Source of the DNA: Candidatus Nitrosopumilus sp.
Lineage (GTDB): Archaea; Thermoproteota; Nitrososphaeria; Nitrososphaerales; Nitrosopumilaceae
Assembly: GCA_011055585.1 (NCBI GenBank)
Contig: DRGT01000087.1
Coordinates: 1 to 19,541, forward strand
Length of the DNA stretch: 19,541 bases
Direction of reading: 5' to 3'
Below are positions 1 to 6,644 of this stretch, piece after piece. The notes below the pieces were generated by a model, which was not told the origin of the DNA, searched no databases, and saw only the letters and a list, made by a program, of their open reading frames with translations. Position 1 is the first letter of the stretch. Each line of letters begins with the position of its first letter. The translations under genes and the position numbers were made by a program.

Positions 1-1
1 A

Positions 2-889
2 GTTTTAGACTACTTGATATCTGAATATGAAATAGTATTTAATGAATACAAAACTCAAGTAGAAGAATATGAAAGACACAATTCTGTTGGTATGAAGCAA
101 AAACTAATCATGAACAGAATGATTCAAAATTTTATTGACTTTGAAAATGCTGATGAAGATTACAACAAACTTGTAAGTAAGAACGAATTTATTCAATCTG
201 CATTTAAACGAGTAGAAAACGAAGCAAAATTTCAAGAATATATTAACAAAGTTGCAATAAAAATAGTAGGTGCAAACAATGGTAACAAAGTTCAAAAAAT
301 ATATCATGAAGTAGCCCTTCAAAAAATTGCTGAAGAAGAAAATTGGATGTTAGTAGCTCCTGCAATGGACAGAATTATTACTCAATTTTCTAGCCCAGAA
401 ATTAAGCAACCTTTAGAGATGTATAAAGAAAAAGTACTTTATTCTATTGAAAATCTTGAGAAATCACAACAAAAACAACCAGAAATTTTAACACTCACAA
501 ATGACGTTGGCGTTCAAATAACTATCTTAGATGTTATTTTTAATGACGATAACGAAATTTTAACTCCAAGTATAATTTCAGCACAATTAAAAGACGAAAT
601 CCAATCTATCATTGCTGATTCATTAAAAATAGTAGAGGATGAAAACACAAAGATTGAAACTTATGTTGAATTACAAAGACTTGATTCTCAAGAAGAAGAT
701 GAACAAGATAGTATCCGAAAAAAGATAATTGCTTCTCAATCAGAACCTGAACCAGGAAATAATGGAAATGGTAACGGCAATGGCAACAGTGACGGCAATG
801 ACAACGGAAACGATAGTGGAAACGGCAATGGTAATGGAAAAGGTAAGGATAACGGAAAAAATGACAATAAAGGAAAAGGCAAAAAATAA
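2..889 (+). CDS. Hypothetical helical protein with Gly/Asn-rich tail, 5' end open
   Basis: The family is not recognised. The frame is open back to the window edge; the first possible start inside the window is a TTG at 14, but four sense codons precede it, so the gene probably begins outside. The first ~240 visible residues are charged and apparently helical, rich in Glu, Lys, Gln and Asn, with no signal peptide, membrane segment or catalytic motif that I can see. From about residue 245 the protein becomes a low-complexity tail of Gly-Asn/Asp units ending in a Lys/Gly-rich stretch (ends GKGKK). It is convergent with the oxidoreductase gene at 925-2043, with only 35 bases between stops. A phage, restriction-enzyme or DNA-binding role would be a guess. 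Confidence 0.75.
   Translation, partial: VLDYLISEYEIVFNEYKTQVEEYERHNSVGMKQKLIMNRMIQNFIDFENADEDYNKLVSKNEFIQSAFKRVENEAKFQEYINKVAIKIVGANNGNKVQKIYHEVALQKIAEEENWMLVAPAMDRIITQFSSPEIKQPLEMYKEKVLYSIENLEKSQQKQPEILTLTNDVGVQITILDVIFNDDNEILTPSIISAQLKDEIQSIIADSLKIVEDENTKIETYVELQRLDSQEEDEQDSIRKKIIASQSEPEPGNNGNGNGNGNSDGNDNGNDSGNGNGNGKGKDNGKNDNKGKGKK
755..886 (+). repeat. Degenerate hexanucleotide-type repeat encoding Gly-Asn/Asp tail
   Basis: Codons alternate GGN with AAY, GAY or AAR (GGAAAT, GGTAAC, GGCAAT and variants), giving a run of Gly-Asn and Gly-Asp pairs that shifts to Gly-Lys at the end. Synonymous sites vary, so this is not a perfect microsatellite. Such tails are typically disordered. Confidence 0.8.
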
Positions 890-924
890 GCCTTTAAAGA
901 AGTTTAATTAAGATTTTTGAACTG

Positions 925-2043
925 TTATAGACCTGACAAAAAGGTTTTACTTCCTTCAGTCTTTTCTCTCAAATAAGGCATAACATCGCTTGCAAACTTG
1001 TCTATGCTTCCAAAGTAATTCTTTCCCCAGAATCTTATAACAAAATGATTAACTCCTGCTTTGATAAATCTCTCAAAAATAGGTATTATATCGTCTGGAG
1101 TTCCAACTGCAGTTGAAGAACGTGCGACTGGTTCGGGAATCTTCGTTGCGGCTTCACGCATCTTAACTATCCAACTTTGGTTTGACATGGAATACTCTGT
1201 AAAGTATTTTCTAAAATCAAAGCCTTCGATCTCTTTTAGATTGTGAACTCTCAATATTTCAGGTTTGAACAAACTTACTTTGACTGCTTCTTTCATTTTA
1301 GCCCAAGAAGCTTCTGCATCTTCAGAAAAATATACATCGATATCTAAAGCAAATTGAAAATTATTTTTTTCTTCTTCAGTTCTTTCATTTTCATCCATTG
1401 ATTTTTTAATTTGTGCTGCATGATCTTCAAACAATTGGGGGGTATATCCTATTGGGAGCCAACCCTCTCCATATTTTCCTGTTAACTGTAATGTTCGTGT
1501 TCCACCAGATGCCATGTATGTCGGTGGATATGGTTTTCTTATTGGTGAAGCTTGTAGACAAGCTCCCTCTAACTTGTAATACTTTCCTTCAAAGTTTACA
1601 GTATGATCTGGACTTGAACCATACAGTATTTTTATCACTTGAATTTGCTCTTCCCATTTAGAAACTGGTTTTTCAAAAGGAATACAAAATTCTTTGAGAT
1701 TCTGTGCTTCACCAGCTCCAATTCCTAAAATTGCTCTACCTTTTGATACTCTATCAAGTGTAATTACCGCTAATGCAATATTTGATGGATGTCGTCTTAT
1801 GGCATCAGTTACACAAGTTCCTAACTCTACATTACGTGTAACTGCTGCAATTGCTGAAAGCATAACCCATGGGTCAAGTACAATTGCTTTTGACCATTGA
1901 GGAACATTTGTGTGGTCCATATAGAATACAGAATCATATCCTGTTTTGTCAGCAAGCATACATGCAGTTAGAATTTGGTCTTCAGTATAACCAGCACGAG
2001 CTACATTAAGACCATTTTGAATTCCAAACTTTAATTTTCCCAA
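925..2043 (-). CDS. F420-dependent LLM-class oxidoreductase (methylene-H4MPT reductase-like)
   Basis: A 372-residue protein of the bacterial-luciferase-like (LLM) fold. The N-terminus (KFGIQNGLNVARAG) and the block around residues 77-112 (TCVTDAIRRHPS, then TLDRVSKGRAILGIGAGEAQN) match the family of F420-dependent enzymes that includes 5,10-methylenetetrahydromethanopterin reductase (Mer), at the family's usual length. Such enzymes use reduced F420 as hydride donor or oxidised F420 as acceptor in the cytoplasm. Thaumarchaeota make F420 but are not methanogens, so the substrate cannot be read from sequence; calling it true Mer would be over-reach. The start is TTG at 2043: a TAA lies two codons upstream and a weak GGGT precedes it. 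It lies just downstream of the ADH-family gene on the same strand, but the 133-base gap argues for its own promoter. Confidence 0.85.
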   Translation of the reverse strand: MGKLKFGIQNGLNVARAGYTEDQILTACMLADKTGYDSVFYMDHTNVPQWSKAIVLDPWVMLSAIAAVTRNVELGTCVTDAIRRHPSNIALAVITLDRVSKGRAILGIGAGEAQNLKEFCIPFEKPVSKWEEQIQVIKILYGSSPDHTVNFEGKYYKLEGACLQASPIRKPYPPTYMASGGTRTLQLTGKYGEGWLPIGYTPQLFEDHAAQIKKSMDENERTEEEKNNFQFALDIDVYFSEDAEASWAKMKEAVKVSLFKPEILRVHNLKEIEGFDFRKYFTEYSMSNQSWIVKMREAATKIPEPVARSSTAVGTPDDIIPIFERFIKAGVNHFVIRFWGKNYFGSIDKFASDVMPYLREKTEGSKTFLSGL

Positions 2044-2176
2044 CTTTTACCCAGTAACAATACGAGATCTTTGGAGTAAATAAGTCTAACACGGGAAATT
2101 CCACTGTAATAAGTTTAGTACGAAATTCGTTGATTTCTAAAAAATATAAAAAATATAAAAAAATGGTAGAATTTTT

Positions 2177-3121
2177 TTACAAATTCCCTACTTTGATGTC
2201 TTCCAGACATTTCATGACATCTTCTTTTGAAACAGGAATTGGATTTGGGTCCAAGTGTCCTCTGTCAGTCATAACAGTGTCAGCTGCTTCAGAAACATCT
2301 GCTTTTAGTTCAAGTTTATCAAATCCTAATTTTTCAATAACTTGTTTGAATTTTTCGTAGAAGATTGATTTGTTGAACTTGTGTGCAATAGTGGTACAGG
2401 ATGAAAGAGAGTATCCATGTGGTACACCTTCGTTTGAAAATACATATGAAAGTGCATGACCTAATGTTGTTGAACAGTTTCCAAAACCAATTCCAGATAA
2501 CATTGAGCCGTATGGATAATTTTCTGGTTTGTCGTTAATTATAGCATCATAAAGAATATCAAACGCTTGTTTGCACATTGTTCTTGTAAGATCATTTCCT
2601 AGTTTGCTATCATATCCTTCTGTAGCTTGTGCACATGCATCACATACAGAATTTTTTATAATGTGTTCTGGGGTTCCATCCAAAAAATAGGAATCTACTA
2701 CCGCCATATCTGCAAGGAATTTATCCTCATGTAGCAGTTTTTTCTTTCCTTCAAATTTTAGAACACAGTATGTGGTCATTTCAGCTCCAGTACCAAATGT
2801 TGTTGGAATTAAAATTTTCTTCTTTCCCAATTCTGGCGCAGCATATTTTACAACATCCATAGAACTTCCACCACCGAGTCCAATCAGAACTGATGGATCT
2901 TTATCTTTGTATTGTGAAATTACTGTATTAACGTCGTCTATTGAAGGTTCAGGAGTAACTTTGTCAAACAACGTGTAATCCTGAATTCCCATCTTGTCTA
3001 ACCATTTTCCAGACAATTCTGGAGGAGCAGTTGTAACAACTAGCGCATTTTTAGGATATTCTGTTTCTCCTAAAGCATTTTCTCCAAAATTGATCACAGA
3101 TGGAATTTTTACTGCATGCAT
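2177..3121 (-). CDS. Iron-ADH-family reductase, likely malonic semialdehyde reductase
   Basis: A 314-residue member of the iron-containing alcohol dehydrogenase / dehydroquinate synthase-like superfamily. Visible marks are the dinucleotide-binding GGGSSMD at residues 83-89 and the C-terminal metal-site block with D161, H222 (LGHALSY) and H235 (VPHGYS). The position that is normally the second metal ligand, the His of the DALTHA-type motif, is Q165 here (DACAQATE). The protein is also shorter than the ~380 residues usual for the family. From knowledge of the group, a Nitrosopumilus enzyme of this family reduces malonic semialdehyde to 3-hydroxypropionate in the 3-hydroxypropionate/4-hydroxybutyrate carbon-fixation cycle; I infer the same role. 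ATG at 3121 lies right after a TATA-like box at leaderless spacing. The alternative is another aldehyde reductase of the family. Confidence 0.8.
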   Translation of the reverse strand: MHAVKIPSVINFGENALGETEYPKNALVVTTAPPELSGKWLDKMGIQDYTLFDKVTPEPSIDDVNTVISQYKDKDPSVLIGLGGGSSMDVVKYAAPELGKKKILIPTTFGTGAEMTTYCVLKFEGKKKLLHEDKFLADMAVVDSYFLDGTPEHIIKNSVCDACAQATEGYDSKLGNDLTRTMCKQAFDILYDAIINDKPENYPYGSMLSGIGFGNCSTTLGHALSYVFSNEGVPHGYSLSSCTTIAHKFNKSIFYEKFKQVIEKLGFDKLELKADVSEAADTVMTDRGHLDPNPIPVSKEDVMKCLEDIKVGNL

Positions 3122-3145
3122 GAAAAAACCAAAGTTTTTGATTAT

Positions 3146-3155
3146 TATTATATCT
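3146..3155 (-). promoter_or_regulatory. TATA-like box of the semialdehyde reductase gene
   Basis: On the minus strand this reads AGATATAATA, about 26-30 bases upstream of the ATG at 3121. That is the spacing of an archaeal TATA box to a transcript starting at or next to the start codon, so the mRNA is probably leaderless. Confidence 0.5.
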
Positions 3156-3280
3156 TAGGAATGAAAATTTGTATTATCACTTTTGATCAATCAATAAATC
3201 CTTCAATTTATCAATTTTTTCATAAAAAGATCACAAGAGTTTAAACTTTTTTTTTTAACATTACTAATTATGGTTTAGTC

Positions 3281-3303
3281 CTAATGGTTAACAATTACAT
3301 TAG
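3281..3303 (-). terminator. Stem-loop just after the Sm-like gene
   Basis: CTAATG (3281-3286) and CATTAG (3298-3303) form a perfect 6-bp stem with an 11-base loop, three bases beyond the Sm-like stop codon. There is no T-run after it on the minus strand, so a role in 3'-end formation or mRNA stability is only a suggestion. Confidence 0.3.
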
Positions 3304-3306
3304 AAT

Positions 3307-3531
3307 TTAGTTATCAGGAAGATAAACTACAATTATGTTATCCCCCCGTAAAAGTATGTTGTCAAGGTTCTCTACCTTATCATCCGTAATATCTTCAGAT
3401 TTACTAAGAGTTAGATTCATGTGTGTATCAAAAGTTTGTAGAGTTCCACGTATCGTTCTATTGTTTCGTAGTTTGATCATGATGACCTTGTTAACACAAC
3501 CATCTAATATATTGACAATTTCAGAAGACAA
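3307..3531 (-). CDS. Sm-like (LSm/SmAP) RNA-binding protein
   Basis: A 74-residue protein covering a complete Sm fold: the Sm1 motif spans about residues 14-45 (RTIRGTLQTFDTHMNLTL, with the typical D-x-H-M-N of the uridine-binding loop at 35-39) and Sm2 is LLRGDNIIVV at 60-69. Archaeal LSm proteins assemble into heptameric rings that bind U-rich RNA and are implicated in RNA metabolism. The start is TTG at 3531: a TAG directly precedes it in frame, and GGTGA a few bases upstream is a good Shine-Dalgarno. It is the last of three closely spaced minus-strand ORFs (3884 to 3307), which suggests one transcript. Confidence 0.92.
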   Translation of the reverse strand: MSSEIVNILDGCVNKVIMIKLRNNRTIRGTLQTFDTHMNLTLSKSEDITDDKVENLDNILLRGDNIIVVYLPDN

Positions 3532-3546
3532 CTATTCACCACAGAA

Positions 3547-3681
3547 TTATGTTAATTCGTCCTGAACTTCATTATGTTCTTTTACTTTATTTTGTTCATC
3601 AGATTCGGGATGAGCTGCAGGTATCCAATATTCTAACTTCCAGATTTTTTCACTATTTTTCATTGTCGGTATTCTTTTCAT
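3547..3681 (-). CDS. Hypothetical 44-residue protein upstream of LSm
   Basis: A short ORF lying 20 bases after the Cys-rich gene at 3702-3884 and 15 bases before the Sm-like start, on the same strand. The product starts MKRIPTMKNSEKIWKLEYW and continues with a hydrophilic, acidic tail (ends EVQDELT). It is not a recognised family. The evidence is the tight fit between two real genes and the aromatic WKLEYWIP core, unusual for random AT-rich sequence. No clear Shine-Dalgarno precedes the ATG; an in-frame TTG at 3699 would add six residues, and a second ATG at codon 7 is also possible. It may be a missed small gene or a leader of the LSm cistron. Confidence 0.4.
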   Translation of the reverse strand: MKRIPTMKNSEKIWKLEYWIPAAHPESDEQNKVKEHNEVQDELT

Positions 3682-3701
3682 ATCTAGGGGTTTATTCAAT
3701 T

Positions 3702-3884
3702 TTATGAGTGATTGTCTTTGAGGCAATAGTCACAAATTGAAACCACGATTGGAACGATTCTCTTGCAGTTACACTTTGTACACATGCAACCAATTTCTGA
3801 CTCATGATTCTCAGACAACAAGCTTTCTAAACTTTTGGCACAATATAATCCATTGTTAATTATCAGCTTTGAGAAAAGTGCCAT
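3702..3884 (-). CDS. Small Cys-rich, probably zinc-binding protein
   Basis: A 60-residue protein with seven cysteines: C15, a dense cluster C33-x-C35-xx-C38-x-C40, and C51-xx-C54 near the C-terminus. The paired C-x-C and C-xx-C spacing points to one or two zinc sites. The N-terminus (MALFSKLIINNGLYC) is mildly hydrophobic but too short for a clear membrane segment. AGGTG just upstream of the ATG at 3884 is a fair Shine-Dalgarno. It heads the apparent three-gene transcript ending in the Sm-like gene, and its 5' end faces the zinc-ribbon ORF at 3956 across 71 bases. The exact function is unknown; such proteins are common in Thaumarchaeota, and a nucleic-acid or protein-binding role is inferred only. 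Confidence 0.7.
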   Translation of the reverse strand: MALFSKLIINNGLYCAKSLESLLSENHESEIGCMCTKCNCKRIVPIVVSICDYCLKDNHS

Positions 3885-3955
3885 AACACCTGTTGTAAAA
3901 ACACACAGTCTTATTTTTCACAACAGTTATAGTATATTTTAGTGGAAATTTTATC

Positions 3956-4084
3956 ATGAAAACTAATTATTTCTCAAAACGAAAAATGAGTCATTGTTCT
4001 TCCTGTGGTAATTTGTTTATTAGCTTGAATGAAGAGTTAACAAAATGTGACAAGTGTAGAGAGAAATTGGTTAGTCAAAAGTGA
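3956..4084 (+). CDS. 42-residue zinc-ribbon mini-protein
   Basis: A short ORF starting at ATG 3956 and ending TGA 4084. The product carries two CxxC knuckles, C14-SS-C17-G and C31-DK-C34, separated by 13 residues, the classical layout of a zinc ribbon, with basic ends (MKTNYFSKRK and REKLVSQK). An in-frame ATG at codon 11 is an alternative start. It diverges from the Cys-rich gene at 3884 and ends 13 bases before the convergent TBP stop. The regular ribbon spacing makes it very likely to be real despite its size. Partner and role are unknown; transcription- or RNA-related ribbons of this size are frequent in archaea. Confidence 0.6.
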   Translation: MKTNYFSKRKMSHCSSCGNLFISLNEELTKCDKCREKLVSQK

Positions 4085-4097
4085 CTCTAAATAATCC

Positions 4098-4664
4098 CTA
4101 GTCATATATCATAAGATTCTTTTCTTCTAGCATGCTATGAAGATTGTTTACAGCACGATAAACATCCTTTGCAGTTTTGCCACCTGTACACACCAATTTG
4201 CCAGATGCAAAAAGCAAGATCACAGTTTTTGGATCAACCATCCTATGAATTACCCCTGGAAATTGTTCAGGTTCATACATGCTTCTTGGTAATGTTCTAG
4301 CAGCTTGCTCTAAGCTAATTTTTCCACCTAGATTAATTGAAGCAACTATGTTTTGAATTGTCACCGTAGCTTCCTTTTTTATTTTGATTCCACCTTGTCT
4401 TAATTTCTGAACAACTGTTTTGACAGCTTTTTTTGCTAACTCTTCTGATTTTGCACCAGTACAAACCATCTTTCCCGTACTGAAAAGTAATGTGGCAGTC
4501 TTTGGGCTTCTTAGTCTAAACACAGCACCTGGAAACTGTTCTGGATGCCATTCTACATCGGGAAATTTCTTTGTAATATCTTTGAGATCTAGTTTTTGGT
4601 CAATGCTAGCTGATGCAACAACATTTTCTATACTGATTATTGGTTTTGTGAAAGGCATTATCAT
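4098..4664 (-). CDS. tbp: TATA-box-binding protein (TBP)
   Basis: A 188-residue protein made of the two direct TBP repeats: residues ~11-95 and ~103-180. Each half carries the signature blocks PEQFPG (41-46 and 132-137) and F-x-(S/T)-GK-x-VCTG (61-70 and 152-161). The length is that of archaeal TBP with almost no extra tail. TBP binds the archaeal TATA box and, with TFB, recruits RNA polymerase. Two ATGs lie at the start (MIM); 4664 is chosen as the first, 4658 is equally possible. An acidic C-terminus (YD) is typical. Its own promoter has a TATA-like element at 4685-4693, so autoregulation is conceivable but not shown. The neighbouring Sm-like and zinc-ribbon genes give an information-processing context. 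Confidence 0.97.
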   Translation of the reverse strand: MIMPFTKPIISIENVVASASIDQKLDLKDITKKFPDVEWHPEQFPGAVFRLRSPKTATLLFSTGKMVCTGAKSEELAKKAVKTVVQKLRQGGIKIKKEATVTIQNIVASINLGGKISLEQAARTLPRSMYEPEQFPGVIHRMVDPKTVILLFASGKLVCTGGKTAKDVYRAVNNLHSMLEEKNLMIYD

Positions 4665-4684
4665 TTGGTTTTAGTATTCATCCC

Positions 4685-4693
4685 CTTAATAAG
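4685..4693 (-). promoter_or_regulatory. TATA-like box of tbp
   Basis: Reads CTTATTAAG on the minus strand, centred about 25 bases upstream of the first TBP ATG. The core is nearly palindromic. The spacing fits a leaderless or very short-leader transcript. Confidence 0.45.
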
Positions 4694-4820
4694 CCAAGAA
4701 CGTTATGTGACTGTTTTAGCTCATAATCTGTTTGGTAAATTAGTACACTTATAATCGGATTAAAGTTAATTTAGTATGGATGAATTTTTGTTGTTATAAC
4801 TTTTTTTTGTGGTGTGATGG

Positions 4821-6173
4821 TTGAAAGCGTTAATTATTGCAGCAGGTCAGGGAACAAGACTAAGGCCTATTGGAGATACTAAACCACTAGTACAACTTCT
4901 TGGTCTGGGTCTTATAGAACGAGTGATCCTTACTGCAAAAAAGTCAGGAATTAAAGAATTCTGTATTGTAGTAGGATATCATGGTGAAAATATCAGAGAG
5001 CATCTCTCAGATGGAAAAAAATATGGTGTAAAGATACAGTACGTTCAAAATGACCAATGGACTCGAGGCAATGGTATTTCAGTTCTAAAAGCTAGAGATA
5101 ATTTTAAAGAATCATTTGTACTTTTGATGACTGATCATAACTACGATTGTAGAATACTTGACCGACTATTAAAAACAAAGATTGGAAAAGATGAATGCAT
5201 CCTTTGTGTTGATAAAAATCCAAAAGATCATCTAAACATAGATGATGCTACAAAGGTTCAGACTGTAGATCATAGAATCGAAACAATTGGGAAGGATCTG
5301 ATTGATTACAACGGTATAGACACTGGTATATTCATATGTAATCCCATAATTTTTGATGCATTAGAGCAAAGTATCTCCAAAGGAGATGAGGGTCTTTCTG
5401 GCGCAATAAAAATTCTAGCGCAACGACACAAGATGAGATACACGCTGCTTGAAGATGATTTCTGGATTGACATTGACGATAAAACAGATAGAAAAAATGC
5501 TGAACTTCTCATATGCAACAAACTAAAAAAAGATACAGATGGACCAGTATCAAGGATACTCAACAGACCAATATCACTGAGAATCTCCAAGATATTACTA
5601 AAGACAGGAATTACGCCAAACCAGATTTCAGTTCTGAGTTTTGTTATTGGATTAGCTGGCGCGTCTTTTTTCTTCATTGGAGAATATTTTTATTTAATTT
5701 TGGGAGGAATCCTAGTTCATATCCATTCTATAGTGGATGGATGTGATGGTGAGGTAGCACGTCTTAAGCTAAGACAGACAAAGTATGGGGGTTGGCTTGA
5801 TTCAGTTTTGGATAGATATGTAGATGCTGCCATTATTTTAGGACTGATCTATGGTTACTGGAGTATCACTGGGGATATCACAATATGGATAATTGGATTT
5901 TTTGCTCTAATTGGAAGCTTCCTTAATAGCTACACTAGCGACAAGTATGATTCAATTTTTAGAAATGGAGACATGACAAAAAGATCAAAGTTTAGGATGG
6001 GCAGGGATGTGAGGTTACTGCTCATAACGATTGGTGCTTTAACTAATCAAATTCCCATAATGCTGATCATCCTGGCAGTTATAGCAAACTTTGAGGCTTT
6101 ACGAAGATTGATAGTATTTAGGAACAACCTTGATGACGATACGCAAATCATGAATGGAGAATTTACCAATTAA
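4821..6173 (+). CDS. Fused nucleotidyltransferase / CDP-alcohol phosphotransferase (IPCT-DIPPS-like)
   Basis: A 450-residue two-domain protein. Residues 1-~230 are a sugar-phosphate nucleotidyltransferase-type domain: LIIAAGQGTRLRP at 4-16, K21, and the metal-binding LLMTDHN at 101-107. Residues ~245-440 are a membrane CDP-alcohol phosphotransferase with the full signature D306-xx-D309-G-xx-A-R314, G323, D327-xxx-D331 and several hydrophobic helices. The same fusion is known as inositol-1-phosphate cytidylyltransferase / di-myo-inositol phosphate phosphate synthase, which makes CDP-inositol and condenses it with a second alcohol at the membrane. Whether the product here is a soluble polyol phosphodiester or an inositol phospholipid cannot be told. 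TTG at 4821 is the start: GGTG at 4811-4814 is well spaced and an in-frame TGA lies just upstream. The next gene follows after 36 bases. Confidence 0.85.
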   Translation: MKALIIAAGQGTRLRPIGDTKPLVQLLGLGLIERVILTAKKSGIKEFCIVVGYHGENIREHLSDGKKYGVKIQYVQNDQWTRGNGISVLKARDNFKESFVLLMTDHNYDCRILDRLLKTKIGKDECILCVDKNPKDHLNIDDATKVQTVDHRIETIGKDLIDYNGIDTGIFICNPIIFDALEQSISKGDEGLSGAIKILAQRHKMRYTLLEDDFWIDIDDKTDRKNAELLICNKLKKDTDGPVSRILNRPISLRISKILLKTGITPNQISVLSFVIGLAGASFFFIGEYFYLILGGILVHIHSIVDGCDGEVARLKLRQTKYGGWLDSVLDRYVDAAIILGLIYGYWSITGDITIWIIGFFALIGSFLNSYTSDKYDSIFRNGDMTKRSKFRMGRDVRLLLITIGALTNQIPIMLIILAVIANFEALRRLIVFRNNLDDDTQIMNGEFTN

Positions 6174-6209
6174 TGACTTTAATCATGCAATTACTTTAGA
6201 AATGTTAAA

Positions 6210-6512
6210 ATGGAAATTCTTGAAGATAAGGTTCTACTATGGCTTGGAAGTGCTCAATTTGTTAAAGCCAAGCCTGGCGTGTATGTTCTTTATGATAAAA
6301 ATTTGGATGCAATTTACATTGGCGAGAGTGAAAATCTTCAGAAAGAATTTGCAAAGTATGTTGATACAAACTTTGAGAATGATGCATGTAAACAAAAAAC
6401 CCATACTTATCAAAGAACATTTGTCGAAAACCCAAAAGAACGCCAAAGGCAGCTTTTAGAAGAGTTTAAGAAAGAACATGGAAAGGTTCCATGTTGTAAC
6501 GCAGATGAGTAA
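6210..6512 (+). CDS. GIY-YIG-like domain protein
   Basis: A 100-residue protein with a GIY-YIG fold signature: PGVYVLYD (residues 22-29, G-V-Y for GIY), IYIGES (35-40) and a C-terminal half of the UvrC-like type (ERQRQLLEEFKKEHGKVPCCN, where a Glu followed by P-x-x-N is usual). In active nucleases an Arg follows the YIG block by about eight residues; here that segment reads NLQKEFAKYV, without Arg. The protein may therefore be an inactive or divergent member that binds rather than cuts DNA. It ends with CCNADE. It sits 36 bases after the phosphotransferase gene and could be co-transcribed. Its stop codon lies inside a hairpin repeat that recurs at 11087 and 12376. Confidence 0.7.
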   Translation: MEILEDKVLLWLGSAQFVKAKPGVYVLYDKNLDAIYIGESENLQKEFAKYVDTNFENDACKQKTHTYQRTFVENPKERQRQLLEEFKKEHGKVPCCNADE

Positions 6513-6527
6513 TCATGGTAAGATTAA
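6509..6527 (+). repeat. Dispersed hairpin repeat, copy 1 (degenerate)
   Basis: GTAATC, a loop ATGGTAA and GATTAAC. The TAATC/GATTA stem (5 bp) and loop match copies 2 and 3 except for one loop base and lost outer pairs. The TAA stop of the GIY-YIG-like gene falls in the left arm. Confidence 0.5.
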
Positions 6528-6580
6528 CAGGGAGTTCGCATTTTTCACGCTCATCCAACTAGTAACAAATCTTTAGCTCG

Positions 6581-6616
6581 CTATATTTTTCAATATAGAT
6601 AGATTGAAACGTATAT
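6581..6616 (+). promoter_or_regulatory. Palindrome plus TATA-like box upstream of glycerate kinase
   Basis: CTATATT (6581-6587) and AATATAG (6592-6598) form a perfect 7-bp inverted repeat around TTTC. Some 12 bases on, GTATAT (6611-6616) is a TATA-like box about 30 bases before the ATG at 6645. The palindrome sits where an archaeal activator or B-recognition-proximal factor would bind, so it is a plausible operator; the AT-only arms could also arise by chance. Confidence 0.35.
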
Positions 6617-6644
6617 CTTACAAATTTTCCATAGAAATTGAAAC

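Noticed and set aside
729..911. 60-aa frame rich in Met and Thr over the Gly/Asn repeat
   Set aside because: Shadow of the hexanucleotide repeat in another frame.
3161..3244. 27-codon plus-strand ORF starting MKICIITFDQS
   Set aside because: Short, no Shine-Dalgarno, AT-rich chance ORF between two minus-strand genes.
6154..6459. 101-aa plus-strand frame overlapping the GIY-YIG-like gene
   Set aside because: It overlaps two better genes in another frame and has no domain signature.
6603..6644. Two copies of ATTGAAAC (6603-6610, 6637-6644), a typical CRISPR-repeat ending
   Set aside because: No full-length repeats or regular spacers; the same octamer occurs singly elsewhere, so there is no CRISPR array.
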